NCBI GenBank assembly: GCA_922989275.2
Contig: OV277861.1
Location: forward strand, 52,429,623-52,493,622
Source of the DNA: Gari tellinella
Lineage: Eukaryota > Mollusca > Bivalvia > Cardiida > Psammobiidae
Direction of reading: 5' to 3'
Length of the DNA: 64,000 nucleotides
This document shows, one piece after another, positions 10,621 to 21,879 of the stretch (its first letter is position 1; each line of letters starts with the position of its first letter). The translations under genes were made by a program, and so were the position numbers. A model generated the notes under the pieces. That model saw only the letters and a list, made by a program, of their open reading frames with translations, did no database searches and was not told the origin of the DNA.

Positions 10621-11155
10621 TTAACCCCCTTCACTGCCATACCCGAGTACACTAGTTATTTGCAATCAGTTTGGATACTGATCATGGGCCGCGTGACGCG
10701 TGGTCTGATCAGGATCCAAACCGTTTGACACATATTTCAATATTTCTAGAGTCAGGAACTCTAAATTTAAATTTGAGAAATAAAGGTAGAAGAAAATTGT
10801 TGAACATTGGTGACGCCGTGGAAGCGTTTGAATACAGAAAGAAAATATTAGCTGCTTCAAAAACATCTGCTTTGTGGAAATGCAGTGGAGAATGTGTTAT
10901 TTTTTCCCAATAAACGCGTTTACGCTAAAACTATTAGTTGCAGTGCAAACAGTTTGGAGCCAGATCAGACGCCGGGTAACCCGGCGTCTGATATGGCTCC
11001 AAACTGTTTGCCACCAAGATAAACATGAAATATCAGAATTGTCCAAAAGTTGTTCTTTTCTGCGTTTGCGTGCGTTTGCGTACGTTTGCGTTTAAACGGG
11101 AAAGAATAACAGATTCCCCACTGTAAATAAATTCCTGTATTACTTAACGGGTTAA
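10621..11155. mobile_element. Family E MITE with a nested A copy
   Basis: TTAACCCCCTTCACTGCC to ACTTAACGGGTTAA. The core (CAGTTTGGATACTGATCATG) and the LTAAATTTAAATTTGAG-like right arm of E are present, then the A copy at 10883-11123 interrupts before the right terminus. Confidence 0.65.
10883..11123 (-). mobile_element. Family A MITE nested in E (241 bp)
   Basis: Left CAGTGGAGAATGTGTTATTT, right TAACAGATTCCCCACTG. The right TA is intact and the left flank is TG. A small deletion removes part of the CGTTTTAGTGC region. Confidence 0.82.
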
Positions 11156-11276
11156 AGATTTATTTGACATATTGGTTTTCGCAAATCGTCAACAATTTAA
11201 ACTTTTTTCTACATTTTATTGCATGCCTTTTGTTTTTACAATAGTTTGAACTCCTCAGATTTATCGTCTGCTTTAA

Positions 11277-11813
11277 AGCGACTCGCAACCGGATGGTGTA
11301 CTTGTCAAAATAAAATAAAATACTCAAATAAAAGCAAATTTGTGGCATTATTTGGCTTCTGACATTAAACAAATATGATCAGTCCAAAAAAAGTCTCAAG
11401 AATCGTCACCGAATCTTAGATTTTTAGATATTTTCAATCGTTTTTCTATACCGACTAGTAGACGGTATAGTTGTTGTTGTTGCTTCTCTACACGGGCTCA
11501 GACATAAACACGAGCCGAATTACGCAGTTGTATGCACTTTCTCTCGCTACACATTGAAATACGTTAAATCGATCCGAGATAAACGGATAGTTCCGTGGTC
11601 CATTGGTCTAAGCGGTTTCCCCTATTTTGCCTTCTGTCCGCCAATGCCGGGCCCCGGGTTCGAATCCCACCAGAGACGAATATTTTTTTTATTGAAATAC
11701 ATTTTTTTTAAACAGAATTTCTTATCCTAAACTAATTCTTTACCATTTATATAAGCGTTTGACACATATTTACAAATTACTATTTTTAATGCACCATCTG
11801 GTTGCGAGTCGCT
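11277..11813. mobile_element. TTAA element carrying a tRNA-like unit
   Basis: Terminal inverted repeats AGCGACTCGCAACCGGATGG (left) and CCATCTGGTTGCGAGTCGCT (right), about 25 bp, lie between TTAA at 11273-11276 and TTAA at 11814-11817. The 537-bp interior contains a GTTGTTGTTG run and the tRNA-like sequence. Confidence 0.72.
11590..11679 (+). tRNA. Degenerate tRNA-like sequence with pol III boxes
   Basis: A-box-like TGGTCCATTGGTCTAAG and a perfect B-box GGGTTCGAATCCC at 90-bp class II-like spacing, followed by a T-run (11682-11690) that could terminate pol III. The T stem pairs only three bases and the acceptor ends pair poorly, so this is a pseudo-tRNA or tRNA-derived SINE head rather than a working tRNA. 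Confidence 0.55.
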
Positions 11814-11923
11814 TTAAGCCCTCATAAAAATAACGTCTGCATTGGCAGTGTCGTCTAAAGTACTTTTCAAGTTAGGATTAGTGCTTTTTGACTGAAGAAA
11901 TCGCGAAATATACGAGTATAAAA

Positions 11924-12012
11924 CAGTTTGGACCCTGATGAGACGTCGCTACGCGGTCCAAACTGTTTGTAATGGTCCAAACTGTTTGTTAGGTTCCAAA
12001 CTGTTTGTAAAG
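11924..12012. repeat. Core with triplicated right arm
   Basis: After one left arm (CAGTTTGGACCCTGATGAG) the right arm TCCAAACTGTTTG occurs three times in a row, with short spacers TAATGG and TTAGGT. It ends near a degenerate E/A-type terminus (GGCAGTGCAAGAGTTAAAC). Confidence 0.6.
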
Positions 12013-12149
12013 TCGCATTTTAGTGTTCATGGCAGTGCAAGAGTTAAACGGGAGAGGAATAGCATCTTCTCCATTGATCTTACAGTGTAGATAGGGACCA
12101 GTGGTCTCTCTCCCTCGGCTTTAAAACCGTCTCGCCAGTTTGTCACTTA

Positions 12150-12395
12150 CAGTGGAGAATCTGTTATTCTTTCCCAATAAACGCGTTTACGCTAAAACTA
12201 TTATTTGCAGCGCAAACAGTTTGGAGCCAGATCAGACGCCGGGTAACCCGGCGTCTGATCAGGCTCCAAACTGTTTGCCACCAAGATAAACAAAAAATAT
12301 CAGAATTGTCCAAAAGTTGTTCTTTTCAACGTTTTAGTGCTTTGCGTTTGCGTACGTTTGCGTTTAAACGGGAAAGAATAACAGATTCTCCACTG
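12150..12395 (-). mobile_element. Family A MITE, copy (246 bp)
   Basis: Both ends intact, TA flanks. The left arm has GCAGCGCAAACAG instead of GCAGTGCAAACAG. Shares AAATATCAGAATTG with the 10883 copy. Confidence 0.88.
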
Positions 12396-12469
12396 TATCA
12401 GTCATCTTTTACACTAACAAACAGTACAAACCCCGATCAGACTCCGCGTACCAAACAAGATTCTTTACC

Positions 12470-12672
12470 AAGTTAACCGCGTTTGCTTTATTTTATCCCA
12501 TATATGGGACATAGGCAAACAGTGTAGACTCTGATCAGAGTCTACACTGTTTGCTAATAGGCATTTCAATATAAAACAAAATGATAATGAAATGTTTGAC
12601 CAGGCATCCCTTTGATAAAAAATGGACTAATCCTATAAAACATGGAAGAATCCACTGGGCGCAAATATAGGT
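12470..12672. mobile_element. Family C MITE, shortened core
   Basis: Contains TCCCATATATGGGACATAGG and AAACAGTGTAGACTCTGATC followed directly by its complement: the GACGCC centre is lost. It ends CCACTGGGCGCAAATATAGG, without an intact right TTAA. Confidence 0.6.
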
Positions 12673-12879
12673 TCAGATGTCCCCCTTTCATTCAACGCGG
12701 CCAGTACATGAACATGTGATTGCCAGAAACATCTTTTATTTTCTGTTAATAATCAATTCCATTTGAGAAATTCTAGTCATTCACGTAAAAACACGTGCTG
12801 AAAAACAATTAATACAGCTAATCCTCGTCAATACTACCATTCAGTACAAGACGCATTGATAGTATTTAACTCATGTTCC

Positions 12880-12962
12880 AACTTAAAGCGGGGTGGAAGT
12901 AAAGCAGAAAGCTCCGTTAGGAGCTTTCTGCTTTACTGCCATCCTGCTGTAAGCAAGCACCA
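12880..12962. repeat. Second-class hairpin core (TTTAAGC/GCAGAA type)
   Basis: AAGTAAAGCAGAAAGCTCCG pairs with GGAGCTTTCTGCTTTACTG. No TIR is recognised around it. Confidence 0.5.
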
Positions 12963-13680
12963 GTTTTTAAATTCGGATTCATACCTGATACTGAGTTTTG
13001 TTGTTATGGAGTGATTTTTCAGGAGAATGATTCCGGACGCCAGGAGTAGGGAGTAATTGCTTAGCTTGGCAATAAACCTTTCATTAAGTCAATAAGCTCT
13101 GGTATGTTTATTTACTGACATAGTGGAATTGGTAAAATAGGTCACAAACTTTATTTGATTGGAGCTGTTTACACTTTACAGAGTTGTTATAGTTAAATGT
13201 ATTTATATGTACACTGATTTTGATACAATGTACATGTAGCAGCAGTACGTAACTTAAAAATGTATCTACAATATTTTGTTATCTCACTTAGCTACAATGT
13301 AGACCCTGATCAGATAAGTAACATGTGGTAGATATTTTACTAGAACTATGGCCTTATTCAAATTGCAATAAGTATAGTGTTTCTCATGGCCCGGCTCATA
13401 CATATTTGATTTACCTTTTAATTTACACATGGCTTAACACAAGGAACCTAGTAGGTTCTTGGAAAAGAATTGATTCATGCATAAATGATGACAGAATATT
13501 GATTTTGAATAAACATATAACGAGGTAAACCATAATTTATTTCAAAACATCAATCAAACATCTGTAAACAGCTATAACTTAGTGCACGTCACTGTAATGT
13601 TTGTTAAACTGAAAAAATACAAACCGAATCTATTTTCGCTCGGTTTCTTGCAACTTTCATAATCAATTTTGTCGTCAGGT
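12963..13680. other. Gene-free stretch
   Basis: No gene supported. A half core (TGTAGACCCTGATCAGATAA, about 13300) is an old C/D remnant. Confidence 0.35.
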
Positions 13681-13897
13681 GTTTACCTTTTCATCGCCAT
13701 ATCGTTGTCTGCTTCAATATTATTGTCTGCAATATCGTTTCAAAGTTAGATTTAAGGCAGTATAACTGACATAATTTCTAAACAAATGGCATACAGTTTC
13801 GATCCTGATCAGACGCCTCGTTACGCGGCATCTGATCAGGATCGAAACTGTTTACAAAAACGCGTTATGACGTCATTGAGAGTGAAAAGGTTAAACG
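13681..13897. mobile_element. Family E MITE
   Basis: Left TTTACCTTTTCATCGCCATA, right GAGAGTGAAAAGGTTAAAC, and a full core ACAGTTTCGATCCTGATCAG. Both half-arms contain TTGTCTGC motifs. The left TTAA is mutated. Confidence 0.6.
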
Positions 13898-14274
13898 TCA
13901 AACGGTTTTGGAATCGGGTCATATTCATAACGCTTGCGGGTTTATGGGTTTATGCTAGACTAATTACACACTCAACTGTATAGATAACATTTCAAACCTT
14001 TGTTGAGCCGAATTATTCACACTACGAATTCTTCACACCGTAATTAGAGGTGTGAAGAATTCGTACGAAAGGGTACGAATTCTGCCACTCGTGTGACCAA
14101 TGTGTGAAGATTTCGTACGAATATGTCACACAATGGCAGTGTGAGATTTTCGTACCCCCTTTTGGAACGACCTGTTGGTACCTACGGATTCTTCACACAT
14201 CACCTTTCGTTTAACATTTCTTTATGAAACAAGTTCTAACAGCTTAGGCAAATCACTTTCCATAGCGCAAAAGA

Positions 14275-14398
14275 TGGTGTATCGTTTTGTTGGATGACAC
14301 TAGAGTACTAGGGAAAACAGGCGACCCTTTCACGTACTGTCATGACCCGGGATCGAACTCGGGATGCATTATTAAGAAGCGGGTGCGCTAAAACTGTG
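14275..14398 (-). repeat. tRNA-derived SINE fragment
   Basis: On the minus strand a tRNA-like head has A-box TTTTAGCGCACC and B-box GAGTTCGATCCCGGGTC (14398 to about 14341), followed by a body reading ATGACAGTACGTGAAAGGG. It lies inside the large TIR element. The tail is not evident. Confidence 0.6.
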
Positions 14399-14399
14399 T

Positions 14400-16109
14400 T
14401 ATCCACTTTTACATGCAGTGTTTACGATTTGATCAAAAATGCTCTTTAACAGCCGACCTAAATCCGAAGAATTATCTGTGGATAAGTACAGCCTTTTTTA
14501 TCCAATGATCAAACTTAAGTCCCGTTGAGTTTATGCTTAGTTCCCGGCTTCCTTTGAGGCATAATAGGCAGACAACCGACAGGTTGCTTGCCGAATGCTG
14601 GTAGATTGTTGGTATTCTTAACGGGATGGGGAGAGATGGGACCCGTGGCCGTGGTCCAGTGCTCATAGTGACTATAACTTACACTCAATTGGCTCCTTAC
14701 TGCTGTTGATTCGAATCCCAATCTGAACATTTGGGCTTTTTCATTTGGAGGAGCCTTCAAGCTGGCTATCGGAAATTCGGTGCTTTTACCCAGATGCAAT
14801 TGTTTACCTGATACAGTTTATGACGTGCATCCTGTTTCTTCTCCCATATGCAATTAGCTTTATGTCGAGATATGACTGAAATACTGTTAACATAGTATGA
14901 ACTCAGAATTCTGGGCCTCGGTTTGATTTTAAAGTGGAGTTAAAAGCTAGTTTCAACGACGGTCATAGAAACGACATCGCCTTAAAATCGGTCGATTCCG
15001 GGCACCTTACACGTCGATCGGACCCGAGAAAGCTTTTGACCAAATATACAAACGTATACAAGCGTGTCAGAAGTCGGACAAGGCCGGCTCCATCCGGCGT
15101 TTGTCTATCATATACCGGCCTTTGTAATGACGAAAAGTGACCCTACCACTCAGAATTGTGACCCCGGGATATTTTTCGACTCAGAAAATTAACCTCCCGG
15201 GTCATTTTACATGTATTATGCCAAAGCAAGTCCCAAGGACAGTTTTCTACGTCAAAAATTGTCCTCATGTGTCACTCTTTAGAATGGGGGGGGGGGCACA
15301 TTTCGTCTTTACACCGGCACCCGACTGGCAACCGGATAACACCGGTTTCCTTTCGGTCTCCCACAGTATTGCACGTTTTTACTGAATGCCCATGATCTGG
15401 ACTACACGATAAGGCAATCGGTAGTATGGTTCCATGTAAGAAAGTGAGCAACATAACAAAGAAGTGAAATCAGTGCGTCTTTGTAAACCTCATTCATATA
15501 TTGAACCCACGATAACCAATATCGGGCGATGATGGTCGCCCGTCTTAAAACCGTTGCCCGTCCGGTATTTAAGGACTATCGCGGCAGTTTGTTCGAATTT
15601 TCAAAAATACTTAAATATTTCCTATACAACATCTGCAACAGATACAAAAGTTAGCGCTGTTGCTACTTATTGAATGACAGAGTATCGCGTAACACATTCA
15701 TCTGTTGTGTATACATGTGTAAATGTTCAGATCTGCAATCAGCCTCAAACAAGAGGGCCATGATGGTCGGAGTCGCTCTTCTTGCAGCCCATGGTTACTG
15801 TAATGGCGACATTAAAATTGGGCAAGTTTTCACTAAGCTCTCATATCTAAACTTATCCCACCTACTCATGGCCTTATTGTTCAAGCTAGAATACTAGAAA
15901 CCAATCATGTACAAGTGCATGTAGATGGTCAAAACTGTATCATTTGTGTAACCCCAAAGACCTCCCTATGTTAACGCTATTTAAGGGCTTTAGTTTATTG
16001 GACAGAGAACTTAAAGAAAAGCATGTTGGTGGTTTTGATCTCATGCGCTGCTTGTAAGCAAATGAGCTTAGCCTAATTCATCTTCCTGAAACCATCCCTC
16101 ATCTCATCA
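14400..16109. other. Interior of the large TIR element, no gene recognised
   Basis: Higher GC than its surroundings, with short frames on both strands (for example a 94-codon minus frame at 14515-14799), none with a recognisable domain. GATTCGAATCCC at 14708 resembles a B-box but no A-box is found. A run of G lies at 15286-15295. This could be captured host sequence or decayed transposon interior. Confidence 0.35.
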
Positions 16110-16473
16110 TTAAAGCCGCATTGTGCTTTTGAGAAACCTGCATAAAACGGTTGTTTGGGGTCCCATTTGAACTACGTGGGACGTGATTCGCTTTTTAAAT
16201 TTTATTTATAATATTTTTGTGCTAGCACCAATTAAAAAGCCTCCCTTGTGAATGGAAAGAAGGACAACTCTGTAAATACAGGGCTCCAGATAACGGAAGT
16301 ATTTCGAAAACTTAAATCTTTATTTCTGCTTTTAAACCCAATGGTGTCATACTCATTAAAAGTGTCTCGAATAGACGGTTTAATCAGTAGTAACACCATA
16401 GCATTCGGTGCTGAAATGAGTGAGAAAATGTTAGATTGGTTCAGATTACTCTCGCTTACATGTTTAGCTGGAA

Positions 16474-16681
16474 CATCTGGATAACCCTTATTCTGCTGCA
16501 CAGACGTCTGCTTCGACATTTTCGTCTGCAAAATGTGTTCAGTTTAGATTTATGCATTGTTTTAATTAAACAAACCTTAAGACGAGTGTCAAATAGTTTG
16601 GATCCAGATGAGACGCCACGTTACGCGGCGTCTTTTTAGATTCAAATAGTTTGTAAACTCCGTAAAGTAGGCACAGGGTTA
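16474..16681. mobile_element. E-like MITE nested in J1
   Basis: Left ATAACCCTTATTCTGCTGCA, right GGCACAGGGTTAAAC, with core TAGTTTGGATCCAGATGAGA. The same insertion is at the equivalent place in J2, so it predates the split of the two J copies. Confidence 0.65.
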
Positions 16682-16779
16682 AACACTATGAGATTCAATA
16701 ACAACGTGTACATATCTTTCACTGTGGGTAAACGGTCAAATAAACTATAGAGAGAATGTATACCTTGAGCTTGCTGAAA

Positions 16780-17590
16780 ATTACTGTTTCAGCCTTGTCC
16801 GCTCTCTAACTCAAACATTTCTTTTTGGATCTTCACCAAACTTGCTACAAATGTTTATTAGTATAGAATCTAGGTCAGGTTCAATAACTAGCAAAATCGC
16901 ATAAGGCATCACTGAGTTATTGCTGAAAAATGCTGAAACAGTCATTTTTTAATACATAAAGGGCAAAAAATCAGATATGCCACATGCGATTTTTGTAATA
17001 ATCAAACTAAACCTAAATTTTATATACTTAAACATTTTCAGCAAGTTTAATGAATATCCGATAAAAACTGTATGTGTTAGAGTGCAAAAAGTGACTGAAA
17101 CCGTCATTTTTCATTAATAAACAGGCAATAACTTAGATATACCTTATGCGCTTTTAGTAGTAATCATACTAAACCTTGATATTATATCAATAAATATTTT
17201 CAGCAAATTTGGTGAAGATCCAATAAAACGCATTTGTGTTAGAGAGCAAACCTTGCTGAAAACAGTCATTTTTTAATATATAAAGGGCAAAAACTTAGGT
17301 ATGCCACATGCGATTTTAGTAATAATCAAACTAGACCTGAATTGTATATGAATAAATATTTTCAGCATGTTTGGTGAATATCCGATAAAAACTGTTTGTT
17401 TTAGAGTGCAAAAATGACTGAAACAGTCATTTTTTATAAATTAACAGGCAATAACTCAAAAACACCTTATGCGATTTTAGTAGTAATCAAACTAAACCTT
17501 GATTTTATATCAATGAACATTTTCAGCAAGTTTGTAAAAGATCGGATAAAAGATATTCGAGTTAGAGAGCGGACAAAAAAGTGTGATAGT
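16780..17590. repeat. ~161-bp tandem units inside J1
   Basis: The GTCATTTTT word recurs at about 16941, 17103, 17264 and 17425 (spacing 161-162). Units alternate between an AAAGGGCAAAA type and an AACAGGCAATAA type, a dimeric higher-order repeat of about 322 bp. Each unit also has TTAGAGAGC/GTGC and TTCAGCAAGTTTGGTGAAGA. Confidence 0.7.
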
Positions 17591-17939
17591 CTAACTGACT
17601 GATGGATCGACCGTCGAAGGTAATTGCGGTTGCACACGGTGATGTTGACTCCGGCTGTATCACGTGATACTAAGCCGTGTGGTAAGGTTTATGGCAGACG
17701 CTCTATTTTCGGTTTGTTATGAATTTAAATCGCCCTTTTTGGTGATTTAGGTACGTCTTCATCATTTCATAGATCAGTTTGGCCCATTAGAATGTTCAAA
17801 CATTATTATTAACCGTTATTGTATTTCAGACATTATGAAAAGGTCTGAAAACACAATGGGACTTTAATCAGCGCTAGATGACTCATTCTTGGTCACAATG
17901 CTGTAACACACTTTCTTGCATAACCTTTATTTGATAAAA

Positions 17940-18110
17940 TCTAAAGGGGAACCATACATGGAACAATCCTATGAAGTTTTTTTCATGAAATTGGCCCAGT
18001 TGTTTCCAAGGAGGTCTTTAAAGAACAATTCGCGAACACAACGACGACGGACAACGGAAATAGGGTTATCACAATAGATCACATTGGCACTTCGTGCCAG
18101 GTGAGCTAAA
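17940..18110. repeat. Right-end fragment of a GAGCTAAA-terminated repeat
   Basis: ACAACGACGACGGACAACGG followed by CACTTCGTGCCAGGTGAGCT, the same end architecture as at 5109-5192. Confidence 0.5.
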
Positions 18111-19202
18111 TGCCAACAAGTTACATGTGTATGTCCATACAACACCTCGGGTGTGTTCTTTAATACTCAAATCAGCAGAATCTCTCGGAAAATAGTAGAA
18201 AGGGGAATACCTCTCACGGTGTTTATACAATAATTATGAACTGTGTTTGCAATACACGTCTACTCATTTAACTCCTTAAATGAAATTTCACCTTTAAAAC
18301 TTCAGTAAAAAACAAAACCATGACAGTCGGACGATCGGACAGACAGTCTACGGTAAGTTGACCGACCCCGACGTGTCATCATTGCCTTCAGCTGGTGACA
18401 CAGAAACCGGTCCATACATTTATAAAGTTCTTAGAATGCATCGTACAGACGGACCGAATAATATCCGATACGACGGAATCGAGTAAATTATATGGTCACC
18501 AAAGTGCTATTACTACCATGCTATTTTTCAGTTTTATGTGTCTATAATTAATTATATCGTGTGCCGAAAATGTGACATTTGTACCCCATGTGACCTTGAC
18601 CTTTTACCTTATGACCCAATTTAAACAGGCAGTCTAGTACATATGTTTTGTCATTATGTGAAATATAAGACATCTATCAAGTAAAGCAAACCTAATATGT
18701 CCCCCTATCCATCTGGTGGCTAAAAGCTTTTTGGAAAGTGTGACGTTTTCGTATGCACAAATTTTTTACATTCGTTTTTAAAAAAAATCGACATGTGAAG
18801 AATTCGTATCTACTGTCAGGGGGGGGCTGAGAGTAAGTACGAATTATTCACAAATGTGTGACATATTCGTATGAAATTCCTACGAATTCCTCACAGGTGT
18901 GAAGAATTCGTAGTGTGAATAATTCGGCTCAACAAACCTTTCCCGAAGTTTGTCATTTTCGGAAAAAAAACTACTAATAGTCATGTTGAAAGCAGCCAAG
19001 TACATGTATGTCTGAAGCAGTCATTTGTTGAAAATATGATTCTCTGATGACAAGAATCAGTTCAGCTAAATTTTGATTTGTATACGTTTTTTACTCATGA
19101 AACATTGATATGGGTGTCCACAGTTTAGATGCCCATTAAACGCATTTCTTATACGATTCTGTCATTGTCTTTAAGAACACAGCTGATTTACTGTCAGTCT
19201 GT

Positions 19203-19454
19203 TTAACCCTTTCCCTTATAGAAGCGCCTTTTAGCGCATTCATTTTATTCATCCGTCAAAGAAAATAGTTCCATTTTATACTGTCATGAATATGTATTAT
19301 AAGAAATATTTTCTATATACTAGCAGATAGTAACTTAAAGTAGGCTAAAAGTAAAGCAGAATGTGCCCTAGGGCACATTCTGCTTTACTTTCAGCCTGCT
19401 TTAACAGGTCACATATCTTAACTACTAGAAATAGGCTATGGGTTAAAGGGTTAA
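19203..19454. mobile_element. Family F MITE, complete
   Basis: TTAACCCTTTCCCTTATAG to GGGTTAAAGGGTTAA. The core AAAGTAAAGCAGAATGTGCC folds on the following complement, with CAGCCTGCTTTAA arms. TTAA at both ends. Confidence 0.75.
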
Positions 19455-19518
19455 AGCAGTCACCTGTGTGGCTGTGGAACAGTTCTATGTAGAGATTTTA
19501 TCGAGACATGATAGAAGC

Positions 19519-19744
19519 ATAACCCATTTATACCCAGTGGATTATTCCATTTTTATATCTATGATTATTCAATTTTTATCAAAGGGATGCCTGGTCAAAA
19601 TTTTCATTTTCATTTTGTTTATATTGAAATTCCTATCAGCAATAGTGTAGACTCTGATCAGACGCCGGATAATTCGATGTCTGATCAGAGTATACCCTGT
19701 TTGTCTATGTCCCATATATGGGATCGTGGGCACAGATGGGTTAA
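19519..19744. mobile_element. Family C MITE
   Basis: ATAACCCATTTATACCCAG to GGGCACAGATGGGTTAA. The core has AATTCG at its centre. The left TTAA is changed to ATAA. Confidence 0.7.
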
Positions 19745-20044
19745 AGAATATGTTAAGGCTATAAGAAAGGGCGTTAATATACTAACCAAATGCTGCTAAG
19801 CACCAAGGGTAAAACCTCCATAGGTACAAAATGCATTGAACATATCTATCGAAATCTACATTGTATTGTTCGATCTTTAAAGGCAAGTGACTGCTTAATG
19901 CATAACAAAAGTAATGCATAAAAGCTCCTTTAGGATCTATCTTTTAGCATAACTTTTGTCCTGTGTTAAGCTGCCATCTGTTATATAGGCTATAAATCCT
20001 CACAAATTTAGCTGTCACTTGACTATACTTGCATCTGATATTAT

Positions 20045-20118
20045 TCATTCATCGAACCTAGAACCTTTGGATTGCAAGTCAATCACCGTACCAACTGCGC
20101 TAACAGAGAAGACACTGA
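20045..20118 (-). tRNA. tRNA-like SINE head or tRNA pseudogene
   Basis: Minus strand: A-box TTAGCGCAGTTGG, an anticodon-like loop CTTGCAATCC, and B-box AGGTTCGATGAA. The acceptor stem is not paired and no terminator follows directly, so it is most likely a tRNA-derived SINE remnant. Confidence 0.5.
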
Positions 20119-20860
20119 AACAGATCAAACTTTTCTTTATCTAAATTTTCTACTATAAGCACGTGCCGAAAAGATCAGGTGAAAGTCATCAGCATTTCCG
20201 GAACTCGAGATGCGGGCCGCCCGCTGTCGAACCACTTTAAAACCCACTCGTAAGCGCAACATGGTGCGTTTTAGTAGATACGATTATACTAGGAGACTCG
20301 GGAATAATAGTTTATCAACAACAACTTTTTGAGCTTGCTCAATGTGAAGTGTTAATCCACTGAGGATCACAATTGTAACCAAATTCTCGCAATCAGCCGA
20401 AACAACCCGACACTGTACGATCCGCTATCGAAAATTGATTTATACAGCGTCATCTTACAATAATTTATTCATGCATAACGTTCAACGTCAGGTCAATATT
20501 GTCGCACAATAATTCTACGAGATGTTATAATGGGTACAATTGAACATTGAAAGGTGACCATTGCTTGCCAATGAATAAAATCTCTAAGAATATAACGGTG
20601 TAGAATTCAGTGAATTTGAAAAATTTGGTGAAATCTTAGAAATTTTCAGATTCTGATAATCATCTTGAGTTTCGCCTAAATGACCTAGACAAGTGTTAAT
20701 GTTATCAGAATCCGTTAAGTGATTGGCAATAGAACTCCAAATTTTGAAGGAATCGAACATCCATTTTGGAAGTTATGCGTTGAGACAGCGATAGAATCGT
20801 GCATTGGTACCTATGTTTTTTTTACCTTTGTTGCTTAGCAAACTTTGAGTAGTATATAAC
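20119..20860. other. Gene-free stretch
   Basis: No repeat or gene recognised. Confidence 0.3.
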
Positions 20861-20862
20861 AT

Positions 20863-21094
20863 ACGGTCAAGAAGACTCATTCCCTGTTCAACGCAAACGC
20901 AATGCAACACTAAGTAGAAAATGACAGCTTTATAAAAACTAATGACGATGTATTTCATTCTGATAGAAGACAATTTGGAACCTGATTAGACACCGGGTTA
21001 TCCGGCGTCTGATCTTGCTCAAAACTTTGCAATGGATACCGTTAGTTTTGGCATCTGACGTATTTATTGGGAAAGAGTAACGTCTTCTCCACTG
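20863..21094 (+). mobile_element. Old A-type MITE
   Basis: Right end GAAAGAGTAACGTCTTCTCC then ACTG and TA. The left end is decayed (CGGTCAAGAAGACTCATTCC). The core has GGAACCTGATTAGACACC. Confidence 0.55.
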
Positions 21095-21264
21095 TATGAT
21101 TGAAATGCTTAACAAGTTGTACTGTTTCCCAAGAAGATTAGCATATCCCTCATAACTCTGCACTAAGACAAGACTAACCATAATTAGATCATGCAAAATT
21201 GATCAGTCGAGTGACTTAAGGTGGCCAGATAATTAATTGATGGTTTATGGTTCAGGCCTCAGTA

Positions 21265-21510
21265 CAATGGAGAATCTGTTATTCTTTCCCAATAAACGCG
21301 TTTACGCTAAAACTATTATTTGCAGTGCAAACAGTTTGGAGCCAGATCAGACGCCGGGTAACCCGGCGTCTGATCAGGCTCCAAACTGTTTGCCACCAAG
21401 ATAAACAAGAATTATCAGAATTGTCAAAAATTTGTTCTTTTTTACGTTTTAGTGCTTTGCGTTTGCGTACGTATGCGTTTAAACGGGAAAGAATAACAGA
21501 TTCTCCACTG
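21265..21510 (-). mobile_element. Family A MITE, copy (246 bp)
   Basis: CAATGGAGAATCTGTTATTC (one change) to AACAGATTCTCCACTG with TA flanks. Confidence 0.87.
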
Positions 21511-21674
21511 TAGAAAAAGCATATTACAGTAAATCGTGTACTAACTGGTTTGCAACTTAGTGTAAACTTATATTGTTATTGAATTCTAATTTACCAATAG
21601 TTTTATTTGATTACTTTTGATTTTGCAATGTCTTTTCATAGCGACGATTTACCTGGGCGTTTACAAGTAGCATA

Positions 21675-21879
21675 CAGTATAACCTCTTTATTACGATCAC
21701 TAAGTTGTGTCAAATATAAGTCGTTTAAGACAGGTGACTGCATAAACCAATGTGAAAGTGAGACAGAAAGCTCCTACAGGAGCTTTCTGTTTTACTTTCA
21801 CATTGCTTTAAGATGTCACCCGTTGTTTATACGGATAATTAGCCTTCTTTTTAGTGGTCGCAAAAGAGAGGTTCTACTG
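21675..21879. mobile_element. Family G MITE
   Basis: CAGTATAACCTCTTTATTAC to GCAAAAGAGAGGTTCTACTG, TA flanks. The core is GACAGAAAGCTCCTACAGGA with complement TTTCACATTGCTTTAAG. Confidence 0.72.

Larger units (their letters stand above)
16114..17863. mobile_element. Family J element, copy 1 (1750 bp, TTAA)
   Basis: Imperfect ends AGCCGCATTGTGCTTTTGAG (left) and TCTGAAAACACAATGGGACT (right) between TTAA at 16110-16113 and 17864-17867. The left domain holds an E-like MITE; the right domain is a tandem array. It is an inverted copy of 41670-43606. The frames inside are not conserved proteins. Confidence 0.78.
14002..18933. mobile_element. 4.93-kb TIR element with 38-bp perfect ends
   Basis: The first 38 bases (GTTGAGCCGAATTATTCACA onward) are exactly repeated in reverse complement at 18896-18933. 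Flanking AAACCTTT occurs at 13994-14001 and 18934-18941, an 8-bp duplication (or 6 bp if the TIR begins with T). Subterminal zones carry many copies, in both orientations, of GTGTGAAGAATTCGTA: about 14022, 14048, 14100, 14139 and 14184 on the left, and 18793, 18838, 18855 and 18879 on the right. These look like transposase-binding arrays. No transposase frame survives inside. It contains a SINE, J1 and a GAGCTAAA-ended fragment. Superfamily uncertain; an 8-bp target would fit hAT or P-like. Confidence 0.8.

Noticed and set aside
12880..12962. GC-poor hairpin followed by T-rich sequence, considered as a transcription terminator
   Set aside because: Same core as mobile families F and G; intrinsic terminators are not expected in a eukaryotic genome.
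14700..14720. B-box-like GATTCGAATCCC
   Set aside because: No A-box at usable distance on either strand.
15000..15400. Overlapping plus and minus frames of 60-82 codons in a GC-richer segment
   Set aside because: No domain, start context or splice signal; frames on both strands are equally long. Kept only as interior of the large TIR element.
16232..16531. 99-codon minus frame also partly seen in J2
   Set aside because: The match reflects nucleotide identity of the two J elements; the frame is not maintained across copies.
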